Made by a program: the position numbers and the translations under genes. DNA of 64,000 nucleotides from an uncultured Sterolibacterium sp. (GTDB lineage: Bacteria > Pseudomonadota > Gammaproteobacteria > Burkholderiales > Rhodocyclaceae). This document shows, one piece after another, positions 44,757 through 54,324 of the stretch. The stretch's first letter is position 1, and each line of letters starts with the position of its first letter. Below the pieces are notes generated by a model, which was given only the letters and a program-made list of their open reading frames with translations, had not been told where the DNA came from and did no database searches. The stretch covers positions 1 to 64,000 of the forward strand of contig CAIVDC010000070.1 of assembly GCA_903904605.1 (NCBI GenBank), read 5' to 3'.

Positions 44757-46700
44757 TCAGATTCCGACCTGCAAACCCACCGTCATGGTCTGGGCGGCGG
44801 GCAGATGGTAGGTGGCCGTCGCGTCCTGGGTATTGCGTGCCAGGAACGCAAAGAGCTTGTCGCGCCAGATGGCCATGCCCTGGAGCTTGCGCCCGGCCAG
44901 TAGGTCGACCTGGCCGATCATGTAGTGGACCTCGTCCATCTCCAGGTGCAAACCGAACCGGGCACAGGCACTCAACTCGGAAGGAATGTTGGGCGTCTGC
45001 ATGAATCCATAGCGCAGCACGATGCGATGAAACCCCGCGTCGAGCTGGGTGAATTCGATGCGCTCGTCGCCCCGGGTGGTGGCGATCGGTTCAATCACCA
45101 CCGTCACCAGGATCACCTGCTCATAAAGCACGCCGGTGTGCCGCAACAGCTTCTGCAGCGAGGGCGGCGTCTGCTCCAGGCGGCCCGTAAAAAATACCGC
45201 GGTGCCCGGAATACGGGGGATCTGCTCGCCCGTCACGCTCCCGATGAAGGTTTCCAGATTCGGCGTGCTGCTGGCAATTTGTTCCGCCAATATGGCCGCA
45301 CCGCGGCGCCAGGTGGTCATGACCGTGAATAACACCGCGCCGATCAGCACCGGCAGCCAGCCGCCGTCGGGTATCTTGAACATGTTGGCGCCTAGGAAGC
45401 CCAGATCGATGGCCAGGAACGCGACCAGGAAGACCAGTGCCGCGGGCAGCCTCCAGCCGCCGCGCTCGCGGGCGACGTTGAAGGCCAGCACCGTCGTGAT
45501 CGCCATGGTCGAGTTGACCGCGACACCGTAGGCTGCTGCCAGGTTGCCTGAGGAACGGAAGGCGAGCACCAGGCCGATGGCGGCGACCATCAGGATCCAG
45601 TTCACGGCGGGCATGTAGATCTGTCCGCGCGCGTCGGCGGAAGTCTGCGCCACCGTGAGCCGCGGCAGGCGGCCCAACTGCATCGCCTGGCGGGTCATCG
45701 AGAAGGCGCCGGTAATGACCGCCTGCGAGGCGATGCAGGTCGCCGCCGTGGCCAGCAGGATCAGAGGGTAGAGTCCCCAGGACGGCGCAAGCTGAAAGAA
45801 AGGATGGATGCTCTTGCCCGGGTCGGCCAGGAGCAGCGCGCCGTGCCCGAAGTAGTTGATGAGCAAGGCGGGCAGGACGAAGGCAAACCAGACCTGGCGT
45901 ATCGGCTTGCGGCCGAAATGGCCGAGGTCCGCATACAGCGCCTCGCCGCCCGTGGTGACGAGGAACACGGCATAAAGCACGAAATAGCCGGTCATGCCGT
46001 TGTCCGCGAAAAACCTCACCGCGTACCAGGGGTTGACGGCGAGCAGCACTTGCGGCGCCTGGAGAATGCCGCGCATGCCCAGGAGCGCGAGCACGGCGAA
46101 CCAGATCAGGGTCAGCGGGCCGAAGGCTGCGCCGAGTATGGCCGTGCCATGGCGCTGCACGCCGAACAGCAGCATCAGGATGATCACCGTGATCGGAATC
46201 ACATAGTCGTGCAGGGCCGGCGCAGCGAGTTGCAGGCCCTCTACCGCGCTCAGCACCGAGATCGCCGGCGTGATCATCGCCCCGCCGAACAGCATCGAGG
46301 CGCCGAGGACACCCAGCAGGATCAGGGCTCGTCGGCTCCAGTTCTTCTGGTTTCGTTCCGGCCGGAGCAGGGCCAGCAAGGCGAAGGTGCCACCTTCGCC
46401 GCGATTGTCGGCGCGCAGCACATAGACCATGTACTTCATTGAGATGACCAGGATCAGCGTCCAGAAGATCAGCGAGAGTATGCCCAGGACGTTGCCGGCC
46501 GTGACCGGGAGGGGATTCTTGCCGGCGAAGCATTCGCGCAAGGCGTAAATCGGGCTGGTGCCGATGTCCCCGTAGACCACCCCGAGCACGGCGATGGCAA
46601 GGACCGCGAACGACTGGCTGTGGGCCGTGGCCGCCGGTGCGCGCTCCAGCGCCTCCCTTTGGGCATTGCGGCCTGCCGCCCTCGTTGACCCTGCTGACAT
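44757..46700 (-). CDS. kup: Potassium uptake protein Kup
   Basis: The 647-residue K+/H+ symporter of the HAK/KUP/KT family, used for K+ uptake at low external K+ or low pH. Motifs are VVYGDIGTSPIYALRECF in TM1, MLFGGAMITPAISVLSAVEG in TM3 and TTGGEALYADLGHFGRKPIR. The cytosolic C-terminal domain (about 480-647) has AVFFTGRLEQTPPSLQKLL and MDEVHYMIGQVDLLAG. The N-terminal tail (about 30 residues) is rich in Ala and Arg. The ATG at 46700 has GGAGG 5 nt upstream. Frame continuing upstream is antisense to mscS and is not coding. It is divergent from an MscS gene across 207 nt, so K+ uptake and osmotic release share a control region. Confidence 0.95.
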   Translation of the reverse strand: MSAGSTRAAGRNAQREALERAPAATAHSQSFAVLAIAVLGVVYGDIGTSPIYALRECFAGKNPLPVTAGNVLGILSLIFWTLILVISMKYMVYVLRADNRGEGGTFALLALLRPERNQKNWSRRALILLGVLGASMLFGGAMITPAISVLSAVEGLQLAAPALHDYVIPITVIILMLLFGVQRHGTAILGAAFGPLTLIWFAVLALLGMRGILQAPQVLLAVNPWYAVRFFADNGMTGYFVLYAVFLVTTGGEALYADLGHFGRKPIRQVWFAFVLPALLINYFGHGALLLADPGKSIHPFFQLAPSWGLYPLILLATAATCIASQAVITGAFSMTRQAMQLGRLPRLTVAQTSADARGQIYMPAVNWILMVAAIGLVLAFRSSGNLAAAYGVAVNSTMAITTVLAFNVARERGGWRLPAALVFLVAFLAIDLGFLGANMFKIPDGGWLPVLIGAVLFTVMTTWRRGAAILAEQIASSTPNLETFIGSVTGEQIPRIPGTAVFFTGRLEQTPPSLQKLLRHTGVLYEQVILVTVVIEPIATTRGDERIEFTQLDAGFHRIVLRYGFMQTPNIPSELSACARFGLHLEMDEVHYMIGQVDLLAGRKLQGMAIWRDKLFAFLARNTQDATATYHLPAAQTMTVGLQVGI

Positions 46701-46794
46701 GCTGACCTCCGGTTGAACGCCGCCATTGTACTGCGCAATGAAAAAGGCTCCGCGGACCGGCCGCACGCCGGTCGCAGCGGGGCACGACGCCGTA

Positions 46795-46823
46795 TCGACG
46801 GCGACTGGCCCTTGTCTTATAAT
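46795..46823 (+). promoter_or_regulatory. Candidate sigma-70 promoter before the first mscS gene
   Basis: TCGACG (46795-46800, four of six matches to TTGACA) lies 17 nt before a perfect TATAAT (46818-46823). The start codon is 84 nt after the -10. The spacing is ideal and the position fits the plus-strand mscS gene in the divergent gap with kup. Confidence 0.5.
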
Positions 46824-46907
46824 CCGCTGCCCGCGCCGGCGCCGCCGGACCGGACTCAATGCCTGTCCAACGGGATTGCCGGTCAACCTTCTGGAATTCT
46901 GCAAATC

Positions 46908-48635
46908 ATGACCCGCAAAGCCTACCCGATGCGCAGCTGGACCATGCTGATTCTGTGCTGCGCTTTCGCAGCCTGCGGGGCGTTGGCGCAGTCGCCCGCC
47001 GCAGGCGTGCAGGCGCCGGCCGCGGCGCAGCAGAATAGCTCGGCCGAGCCGACCCGGGCCCCCGTGGTCTTGAAGGGCAAGACGCTTTTTTACGTGAAGG
47101 AACGGGTATATTCGTTTTCTCCGGAAGAACGGGCGCAGGCCATCTCCGAAAGAATCCGGCGGCTCTATGAAGACTCCAGGATTTCCATCGACGCCATTCA
47201 CATCGAGGAGCAGGAAACGGCCAGCGACATCGTGACCGGCGATTTCACGATCATGGCCGTGACCGATAAGGACGCGCTGGCCGCCGGGCGCACCCGTCAG
47301 GAACTGGCCGAAGAGTACGCACAGTTGATCCGGACCGTCGCCAAGGAACTGGAGCACGACTACAGCCTGCGCTCCATCGTTCTCGGCGCCGTCTGGACCT
47401 TGCTCGCCACCGTGGCGCTGTTGCTGACGTTCAAATTGATCAGCCTGTTCTTCGCCAGGATCTATCGCAAACTGGACGGGTGGCAGGGCACGCGCATCCG
47501 CCCCTTGCGCATCAAGGAGCTCGAACTGCTCTCGGCCGAACGGATCACGGGGGCCCTGATTGCGCTGGCCAAGGCGGCGCGCATCGGCATGGCCCTGGTG
47601 TTGCTGTATATCTATCTGCCCCTGGTCTTCAGCTTCTTTCCGTGGACGCGCGGCTGGACCGTCGTTCTGTTCGAGTACGTGATGCGTCCGCTCCGTCTCG
47701 TCTGGGACGCCGTCACGACCTACCTGCCCAACCTCTTCTTCATCGCCGTCATTGCGGCGGTGGCCTTCTACGCGATCAAGCTGATGAAATTCATATTCAC
47801 CGAAATCGGCAGGGAAACGATCGAACTGCCCGGCTTTTACCCGGACTGGGCCGAGCCCACCTACAAGATATCGCGGTTTCTCCTGATCGCCTTCACCGCG
47901 GTCGTCATCTTCCCCTACCTGCCGGGCTCCCACTCGCCGGCGTTCCAGGGCATCTCCATTTTCCTCGGCGTGCTCTTCTCGCTGGGCTCGACCTCGGCCG
48001 TGGCCAACATGGTCGGCGGAATAGTCCTGACCTATACGCGCGCCTTTCAGATCGGCGACCGCGTTCAGATCGGCGACCGCGTTCAGATCGGCGACGCGAT
48101 CGGCGACGTAACGGAAAAGACGCTGCTGGTGACGCGGGTGCGGACCATCAAAAACGTGGATATCTCCATTCCCAACGCCATGGTGCTGAGCAGCCACATC
48201 ATCAACTTCAGCTCTTCGGCGCAGGAGCACGGCTTGATCCTCCATACTGCCGTGACCATCGGGTACGACGCGCCGTGGCGGCAGGTGCACGAATTGCTGA
48301 GGGCGGCTGCCGATGCAACGTCCGACATTCTGAAGGAACCCAAGCCCTTCGTGCTGCAGACGAGCCTGGACGACTTCTACGTCAGCTACCAGTTGAATGC
48401 CTATACCGACCGGCCGGCCGTCATGGCAGGCACTTATTCGGAACTGCACCAGAACATTCAGGACAGGTTCAACGAGTCGGGCGTCGAGATCCTGTCGCCG
48501 CATTACGGCGCGATGCGCGACGGCAACCGCACCGCCATCCCGGACGACTACCTGCCCAAAGGCTACGAAACGCCCGCCTTCCGCATCTGGCCGCTGCAGG
48601 ACCTCTTCTGGGGCAAGGGCGGGAAATCGGCGTAG
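46908..48635 (+). CDS. MscS-family mechanosensitive channel with periplasmic N-terminal domain
   Basis: The 575-residue protein has a signal peptide (about 1-28) and a soluble periplasmic domain (about 30-145; SFSPEERAQAISERIRRLYE). Several membrane segments follow, then the MscS core: TM3 SLGSTSAVANMVGGIVLTYT, a beta domain and the C-terminal alpha/beta cage. It would open under membrane tension and release ions. The beta domain carries QIGDRV twice in tandem (381-392) before QIGDAIGD, owing to an 18-bp duplication. Typical family members have it once. The start was chosen at the ATG that begins the signal peptide. Another MscS-type gene follows 23 nt downstream. Confidence 0.9.
   Translation: MTRKAYPMRSWTMLILCCAFAACGALAQSPAAGVQAPAAAQQNSSAEPTRAPVVLKGKTLFYVKERVYSFSPEERAQAISERIRRLYEDSRISIDAIHIEEQETASDIVTGDFTIMAVTDKDALAAGRTRQELAEEYAQLIRTVAKELEHDYSLRSIVLGAVWTLLATVALLLTFKLISLFFARIYRKLDGWQGTRIRPLRIKELELLSAERITGALIALAKAARIGMALVLLYIYLPLVFSFFPWTRGWTVVLFEYVMRPLRLVWDAVTTYLPNLFFIAVIAAVAFYAIKLMKFIFTEIGRETIELPGFYPDWAEPTYKISRFLLIAFTAVVIFPYLPGSHSPAFQGISIFLGVLFSLGSTSAVANMVGGIVLTYTRAFQIGDRVQIGDRVQIGDAIGDVTEKTLLVTRVRTIKNVDISIPNAMVLSSHIINFSSSAQEHGLILHTAVTIGYDAPWRQVHELLRAAADATSDILKEPKPFVLQTSLDDFYVSYQLNAYTDRPAVMAGTYSELHQNIQDRFNESGVEILSPHYGAMRDGNRTAIPDDYLPKGYETPAFRIWPLQDLFWGKGGKSA
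48048..48098 (+). repeat. 18-bp in-frame tandem repeat inside mscS
   Basis: The unit CAGATCGGCGACCGCGTT occurs at 48048-48065 and again, identically, at 48066-48083. A third partial copy (CAGATCGGCGAC) runs from 48084. It adds six residues (QIGDRV) to the MscS beta domain and keeps the frame. Confidence 0.9.
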
Positions 48636-48658
48636 CGGGCATCACCAGGCGGAGCAAG

Positions 48659-49591
48659 ATGGAAGAACTGATTCATAAGTGGCTGTACGACCCGACCACG
48701 GGAAGATTGGTTTCGGCAATCATCGGGATCGTGGTCGTCTATGTCATCATCCATGTACTGCAGCGCTCGATAGCCAGGCGCATCCATGATTCCGCCACGC
48801 GCTACCGCGCCCGCAAGTTCGTCGCCTTTCTCGGCTATGCGGCGGCACTCCTGCTGGTGGCCGGGATCTTCAGCGACCGCTTCGGCCAGCTGACGGTCGC
48901 CTTCGGCGTGGCCGGTGCTGGGATTGCCTTTGCGCTGCAGGAGGTCATCGCCAGCATCGCCGGCTGGGTCGCGCTTTCCTTCGGCAGCTTCTACAGGCCG
49001 GGAGACCGCGTGCAACTGGGCGGCATCCGCGGCGACGTCATCGACATCGGGGTCTTGCGCACCACCCTGATGGAGTGCGGGCAATGGGTCAACAGCGACC
49101 TCTATAACGGGCGCATCGTTCGCATCGCCAACAGTTACGTGCTGAAAGAGCCAGTGTTCAATTACTCCGCCGACTTTCCCTTCCTCTGGGACGAAATCAC
49201 TCTACCCGTGCGCTACGGCTCCGAATGGGAATACACCCGGGAGGTTCTCGGCCGGGTGGTGAACGAAGTCTGCGGTGACCATGCCATCCGTTCGCTGGAA
49301 GCCTGGAAGCAAGCCGTGCGCAAGTATCAACTCGAGGACGTCCCGATCGAGCCGATGATCACGCTGGCGGCGACCGACAACTGGATCGAGTTCACCCTGC
49401 GCTATATCGTGGACTATCGCAAGCGCCGCTTCGTCAAGGACCGCCTCTTTACCAGAATACTCGAAGAGGTCGACCGCTCCGGCAACCGCATCCGGCTGGC
49501 CTCGGCCACTTTCGAATTGACCAACCTGCCCCGCTTCGACGTGCAGTTCGACCATGGCAAGGGCAGGATCGACTCGTCCTTCATGCCCTGA
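48659..49591 (+). CDS. Small MscS-family mechanosensitive channel
   Basis: The 310-residue inner-membrane channel has a short N-terminal membrane region (about 15-75), the pore helix FGVAGAGIAFALQEVIASIA, a beta domain (FYRPGDRVQLGGIRGDVIDI) and a cage domain with SDLYNGRIVRIANSYVLKEP. It is closer to YnaI/MscM-type small channels than to the larger gene upstream. GGAG lies 4 nt before the ATG at 48659. It sits 23 nt after the first mscS gene, so the two channels are probably co-transcribed. The segment 49592-49869 downstream has no gene but carries promoter-like signals for the next operon. Confidence 0.93.
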   Translation: MEELIHKWLYDPTTGRLVSAIIGIVVVYVIIHVLQRSIARRIHDSATRYRARKFVAFLGYAAALLLVAGIFSDRFGQLTVAFGVAGAGIAFALQEVIASIAGWVALSFGSFYRPGDRVQLGGIRGDVIDIGVLRTTLMECGQWVNSDLYNGRIVRIANSYVLKEPVFNYSADFPFLWDEITLPVRYGSEWEYTREVLGRVVNEVCGDHAIRSLEAWKQAVRKYQLEDVPIEPMITLAATDNWIEFTLRYIVDYRKRRFVKDRLFTRILEEVDRSGNRIRLASATFELTNLPRFDVQFDHGKGRIDSSFMP

Positions 49592-49781
49592 TGCCGTGTG
49601 CGGCCCGCAAGGGCGTGGCGTCGCGCCGGGCAGGAACGATCAACGGCCGGCGCGACTCTTTGTGCGCCGCTCCGGTTGCGCTACCGTTGGTCTTCCTGAT
49701 GCGTCCGGGGCCGCGGCGATGAACGCCCGCAGGCGGGTTACCCGCGCTGCCGAAAACCCCGCCGAGCCCTCTCCCGAAAGT

Positions 49782-49787
49782 TATAAT
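49782..49787 (+). promoter_or_regulatory. Candidate -10 box TATAAT before the signalling operon
   Basis: A perfect TATAAT lies 83 nt before the ATG at 49870. There is no clear -35 at 16-18 nt. It is the only consensus-like element in the 278-nt gap, so transcription of the kinase operon may start just after it. Confidence 0.4.
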
Positions 49788-49816
49788 GCGCAGCCAGCAG
49801 CCGGAATGCTGCGGAC

Positions 49817-49835
49817 CTTGCCGTCGTCCGGCAAG
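49817..49835 (+). other. Perfect 7-bp hairpin in the leader of the hybrid kinase gene
   Basis: CTTGCCG (49817-49823) and CGGCAAG (49829-49835) are exact inverted copies around a 5-nt loop. The hairpin sits between the candidate -10 and the Shine-Dalgarno GGGGAG, without a following T-run. It could shape leader stability or bind a protein, and may also be chance in GC-rich DNA. Confidence 0.35.
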
Positions 49836-49869
49836 TGCGGGAGACAGGGCGAATCAGCGGGGGAGAACC

Positions 49870-52800
49870 ATGCCGAAGCAAACCAGGATCGTTACCCGGA
49901 TCATGTTCGGCTTTGCACTGATCCTGGCGCTCGCCCTGCTCCTCGGCGCGCTGGCCGCCAATAGCGTCACACAGTTGAGCCGGACGGTCGCCGACGTCTT
50001 CAGCCATCCGTTCACCGTCACCCGAAGCATCCTGGAAGTGCGCGCCGACGTCCTCGCCGGGCAGCAGGTCATGGCCGCCCTGGTCGGCGGCGCCACGCCC
50101 GACGAGTTCGACATGCTGCAGCGGCGGCTGCAGCAGCAGACGGCGGCCATCGAGGCCGACCTGGCGCTGGTGCACGAGCGTTTCCTGGGGGACAAGAACG
50201 AGGTCGACGACATCGACCGGGCGTTTGGCGCCTGGCGTTCGGCGCGCGACCAGACCATCGCCCTGGTACGCGCCGGCCACGGCAGGGAGGCGCAGGCGCA
50301 GGACGCCGGGCGCAACGCCTTGCTGGTGGAGCAGTTGCTGACCGAGATCGCACAGGTCTCCGACTACGCCGCCAAGCGAGCCGCCCGCTTCGGAGACGAG
50401 GCCGCGGCGCAGGGCAGCGAAGCCCACCGGAATATCCTCTGGGCGCTGGCGCTGATGCTCGTCACCGGCCTCGTCGTCGGCCTGGTGGTGACGCGCAGCA
50501 TCCGCCGCTCCCTGCGTCAGGCCTTGCATACCGTAAGAAGCCTGATCCAAGGCAGCAGCGAGAAGTTGCGCGTCGCCGAGGCCGTCAGTGCGGGCGACCT
50601 GAGCCAGGAGGTGATCGTCGCCGATGCGCTCGAGGCGGACGTCGACAGTTTGCCGGACGACGAGATGGGCATCCTCATCCGCACGGCGGTGCAGCTCTCC
50701 GAAGTGCAGCGCAGCCTCGACGCGGCGCTGCGCAAAATGCTCCAGTCCCTGCGCGATGCGCGCGACAGCGAACAGAGCCGCGACTGGCTGAAGAACTGCC
50801 GCAACGATCTCAACGCCATCCTGCGCGAACAGCAGGCCAGCTTCGCCATGGCGGAGCGCGCCCTGGCCTACGTGGTCGAGGCGCTGCACGGCGGAGTCGG
50901 CGCCATCTACCTGTTCGACGAGCGCGAGGTGAAGCTGAAGCTGGCGGCAAGCTACGGCCTCGCGGGCGGCGCCAGGCCCGGCGACGTCATCGCTCTCGGT
51001 GACGGCCTGATCGGGCAGGCGGCGCGGCAGCAGAAGCTGCTCAGCCTCTCCGAGGTCCCGCCCGGACACCTGTCCATCGCCACCGCTCTCGGGACGTCGC
51101 CGCCCAAGGTGCTGCTGGGCATACCGATGCTGCGCGGCAACCGCCTGGTCGGGGTCATGGAGGTCGGCCTGCTGCGCGAGCTGGACAAACTGGAGACCCG
51201 CTTCGTCGAGGCTGCGCGCGAGAACATCGCCATCGGCCTGGACGCCAACGCCGCCCACGAACGCATGGCCGACCTGCTCGAGGAGACACAGCAACAGGCC
51301 GAGGAACTGCGCGTCCAGCAGGAGGAATTGCAGCAGAGCAACGAGGAACTCGAGGAGCGGGCGCAGCTGCTCGAACAGCAGCGGGAAAGAATCCGCATCA
51401 AGAGCCAGCAGGCGGAAGCGGCCGGCGACGAATTGCGGCGCACGGTGGAGGAACTGCAGCGGACGTCCACCTACAAGTCGGAGTTTCTCGCCAACATGTC
51501 GCACGAGTTGCGCACGCCGTTGAACAGCCTGATGATACTTTCCAGCCTGCTCGAACAGAACAAGGAAGGCAATCTCACTGCCAAGCAGGTCGATTTCGCC
51601 GCCACCATCCACGGCGCCGGGCGCGATCTGCTCGACCTGATCAACGACATACTCGACATGGCCCGGGTCGAGTCCGGCCATCTGCTGTTGGACGTCACGG
51701 AAGTGCCCTTGCGCGACCTCGGCGATTCCCTGCAGTCGCTGTTTCAGCCGATGGCCGAAAAAGGAGAGATAGGCTTCCGCGTCGCGATCGACCGGTCTGC
51801 CCCGCCCCTGCTCCGAGCCGACCTGCAGCGCCTGCATCAGATCCTCAAGAACCTGCTGGCCAACGCCTTCAAGTTTACCAGCGAGGGCGAAGTCAGCCTG
51901 ACGATGGCCGTCGCCGGCGCCGACAATCCGCTGTCGATGCCGGCGCTGGCCTTCGCGGTGGCCGACAGCGGCATCGGCATTGCCGCCGACAAGCTGTCTT
52001 TGATCTTCCAGGCTTTCCACCAGGCCGACGGTTCGATCAGCCGCAAGTACGGCGGTACCGGCCTCGGCCTGTCCATTTCGCTGGAACTCGCGCACAAGAT
52101 GGGCGGCGACATCGTCGTGACCAGCGAGGAAGGCCACGGCAGCCAGTTCACCCTCTACCTCCCGCTGGCGCAGTTGCCGCCAGCCGCACCGCCGCAGGCG
52201 CAAGAAGCACGGGCCGCGCCGGCCGTGGCCGCGGCGCACAAGGCGGCCGAGGGTAGCGAAACGGCCCCTGCGCTGCCGGACGATCGCCGGAGTCCGCACC
52301 ACGGCGACAGATCCATCCTGATCATCGAGGATGACCTGAACTTCGCCAAGATACTCGCCGACATGGTGCAGGAACGCGGCTTCGAGGCGCTCGCGGCCGC
52401 CGACGGCGAGAGCGGCATCGCCCTGGCCGGGCGCTACCTGCCCAGCGCCATCCTCCTCGACGTGATGTTGCCGCACATCGACGGCTGGGGCGTGATGCGC
52501 AGCCTCAAGGACAACCCGCAGACCCGCCACATCCCGGTGCACTTCATCACCTGCCTGGAGGAGCGGCAGCGGGCGATGGCCATGGGCGCCATCGGCTACC
52601 TCACCAAGCCGGCCAGCATGGAGCAGTTGGGCGAGGCGTTCCAGGCGATCGAGGGCGCCATCGCCAAGTCGGTGAAGCGGCTGCTCATCGTCGAGGACAA
52701 CGACGAAGAAGCGAAGAGCATGATCGCCCTGCTCGAGGAGAGCGACGTGGATATCGCCGTCGCGGCGAGCGGCTTCGATGCCCTGGCGCTCCTGCAGAGC

Positions 52801-53487
52801 GAGTCCTACGACTGCATGGTGCTCGACCTGGGCCTGGCCGACATGTCCGGCTTCGAGCTGCTCGAGCGCATCCAGGCGATGGCGGCGGCGCGCCGCGTGC
52901 CGGTGATCATCCATTCCGGCCGCGAACTCTCGCACGAGGACGAGCGCCGCCTGCGCCACTTCGCCGAGAGCATCATCATCAAGGGGGCGAGGAGCCCGGA
53001 GAGGCTGCTGAACGAGGTGACGCTGTTCCTGCACCTGGTGGAGAGCAAGCTGCACCCCAACAAGCAGCGCATGATCCGCACCGCGCTCGACAAGGAGGCC
53101 ATGCTCGAAGGGCGCAAGGTGCTCCTGGTCGACGACGACATGCGCAACATCTTCTCCTTGTCCAGCGCCCTGTCCGAAAAAGACATGAGCGTGGTCGAAG
53201 CGGAGAACGGCAGGGAGGCATTGTTGCGTCTGGAGGAACATCCCGACATCAGCCTGGTGCTGATGGACATCATGATGCCGGAGATGGACGGCTACGCCGC
53301 CATGCGCGAAATCCGCAAAAACCCGCGCTGGGCAGGTCTGCCCATCATTGCCATGACCGCCAAGGCCTTGCGCGGGGACCACGAGAAATGCATCGCCGCC
53401 GGCGCCAGCGATTACATCGCCAAGCCGATCGATGTCAACCGCCTGCTGTCCCTGATCCGCGTCTGGGTGTTCCAGGGAACGGATTGA
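49870..53487 (+). CDS. Hybrid sensor histidine kinase with GAF and three receiver domains
   Basis: The 1205-residue protein has TM1 (about 12-30), a periplasmic helical domain (31-188, four-helix MCP/CHASE3-like), TM2 (about 189-207), a HAMP-like segment (210-290) and a GAF domain (about 315-460). A long coiled coil (460-535) follows, then HisKA with H545 in SHELRTPLN and an HATPase domain (DSGIGIAADK, GGTGLGLSI). Three receiver domains end the protein: LIIEDD with D864, LIVEDN with D986, and VLLVDDD with the phosphorylation site in LVLMDIMMPEMDG. The layout matches kinases that signal through receiver relay to CheR/CheB-linked modules. GGGGAG precedes the ATG. cheR follows after 3 nt. Confidence 0.94.
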   Translation: MPKQTRIVTRIMFGFALILALALLLGALAANSVTQLSRTVADVFSHPFTVTRSILEVRADVLAGQQVMAALVGGATPDEFDMLQRRLQQQTAAIEADLALVHERFLGDKNEVDDIDRAFGAWRSARDQTIALVRAGHGREAQAQDAGRNALLVEQLLTEIAQVSDYAAKRAARFGDEAAAQGSEAHRNILWALALMLVTGLVVGLVVTRSIRRSLRQALHTVRSLIQGSSEKLRVAEAVSAGDLSQEVIVADALEADVDSLPDDEMGILIRTAVQLSEVQRSLDAALRKMLQSLRDARDSEQSRDWLKNCRNDLNAILREQQASFAMAERALAYVVEALHGGVGAIYLFDEREVKLKLAASYGLAGGARPGDVIALGDGLIGQAARQQKLLSLSEVPPGHLSIATALGTSPPKVLLGIPMLRGNRLVGVMEVGLLRELDKLETRFVEAARENIAIGLDANAAHERMADLLEETQQQAEELRVQQEELQQSNEELEERAQLLEQQRERIRIKSQQAEAAGDELRRTVEELQRTSTYKSEFLANMSHELRTPLNSLMILSSLLEQNKEGNLTAKQVDFAATIHGAGRDLLDLINDILDMARVESGHLLLDVTEVPLRDLGDSLQSLFQPMAEKGEIGFRVAIDRSAPPLLRADLQRLHQILKNLLANAFKFTSEGEVSLTMAVAGADNPLSMPALAFAVADSGIGIAADKLSLIFQAFHQADGSISRKYGGTGLGLSISLELAHKMGGDIVVTSEEGHGSQFTLYLPLAQLPPAAPPQAQEARAAPAVAAAHKAAEGSETAPALPDDRRSPHHGDRSILIIEDDLNFAKILADMVQERGFEALAAADGESGIALAGRYLPSAILLDVMLPHIDGWGVMRSLKDNPQTRHIPVHFITCLEERQRAMAMGAIGYLTKPASMEQLGEAFQAIEGAIAKSVKRLLIVEDNDEEAKSMIALLEESDVDIAVAASGFDALALLQSESYDCMVLDLGLADMSGFELLERIQAMAAARRVPVIIHSGRELSHEDERRLRHFAESIIIKGARSPERLLNEVTLFLHLVESKLHPNKQRMIRTALDKEAMLEGRKVLLVDDDMRNIFSLSSALSEKDMSVVEAENGREALLRLEEHPDISLVLMDIMMPEMDGYAAMREIRKNPRWAGLPIIAMTAKALRGDHEKCIAAGASDYIAKPIDVNRLLSLIRVWVFQGTD

Positions 53488-53490
53488 GCC

Positions 53491-54324
53491 ATGGACGACG
53501 AGAGCGACAGGGTGGAAGACGTCGAGGCCCGGCTCCTGCTGGAAGGCATAGAGCAGGTCTATGGCTACGACTTCCGCGACTACGCCGACGCCTCGATCCG
53601 GCGCCGCCTGGCGCACTGGCTGGCCGAATCGCCGTTCGATACCCTGTCGCAGGCGCAATCCTCCCTGCTGCGCGACTCGAAAATATTTCTTTCCCTGCTC
53701 TCCGGCCTGACGGTCAACGTCACCGAGATGTTTCGCGATCCGCCTTTCTTCAAGGCCCTGCGCGAGCAGGTGGTTCCCTTCCTCAAGACCTATCCCTTCG
53801 TCAAGATCTGGCATGCCGGCTGCGCCACCGGCGAGGAAGCCTACTCGATGGCCATCCTGTTGAACGAGGAGGGCATGGCGGGCCGCTACCGGATGTACGC
53901 CACGGACATCGACGAGGCGGTGTTGGCCACGGCGGCCGAGGGGGTGGTGCCGCTCGCCGAGATGCAGAAGTTCACCCGCAACTACCAGAACAGCGGCGGC
54001 ACCGCCTCCTTCGCCGACTATTACACGGCGCGCTACGGCCGCGCCCTGCTCGCCGCCGACCTGAAGAAGTCCATCGTCTTCGCGCCGCACAACCTGACGG
54101 CCGACGGCGAATTCGGCGAGATGAACCTGGTCCTGTGCCGCAATGTCATGATCTATTTCAAGCCGTCCCTGAAGGAGCGCTGCCTGAAGCTGTTCGATGC
54201 GAGCCTGGTGCCCGGCGGGTTTCTCTGCCTCGGCATGAAGGAGAGCCTGGAGCGCAGGGCGATCGGGGCGAGTTACCAGGAACTGCTGCCGACGCTGCGG
54301 ATCTACAGGAAGCGCTATGCTTGA
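53491..54324 (+). CDS. CheR-type protein-glutamate O-methyltransferase
   Basis: The 277-residue SAM-dependent methyltransferase has the CheR N-terminal helical domain (about 10-80; YGYDFRDYADASIRRRL) and the catalytic domain with VNVTEMFRD and SAM loop KIWHAGCATGEEAYSMA. The later motifs FGEMNLVLCRNVMIYF and GGFLCLGMKESL are also present. It would methylate glutamates on a receptor. No methyl-accepting protein is encoded nearby, but the hybrid kinase upstream has a periplasmic four-helix region that may be relevant. It begins 3 nt after the kinase stop and overlaps cheB by 8 nt (ATGCTTGA). It may serve a dedicated signalling complex rather than swimming chemotaxis. Confidence 0.92.
   Translation: MDDESDRVEDVEARLLLEGIEQVYGYDFRDYADASIRRRLAHWLAESPFDTLSQAQSSLLRDSKIFLSLLSGLTVNVTEMFRDPPFFKALREQVVPFLKTYPFVKIWHAGCATGEEAYSMAILLNEEGMAGRYRMYATDIDEAVLATAAEGVVPLAEMQKFTRNYQNSGGTASFADYYTARYGRALLAADLKKSIVFAPHNLTADGEFGEMNLVLCRNVMIYFKPSLKERCLKLFDASLVPGGFLCLGMKESLERRAIGASYQELLPTLRIYRKRYA

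Noticed and set aside
46701..48503. Upstream extension of the kup frame to 1248 codons
   Set aside because: The extra 600 codons are antisense to mscS. Kup homology begins only near 46700, where GGAGG and ATG are found.
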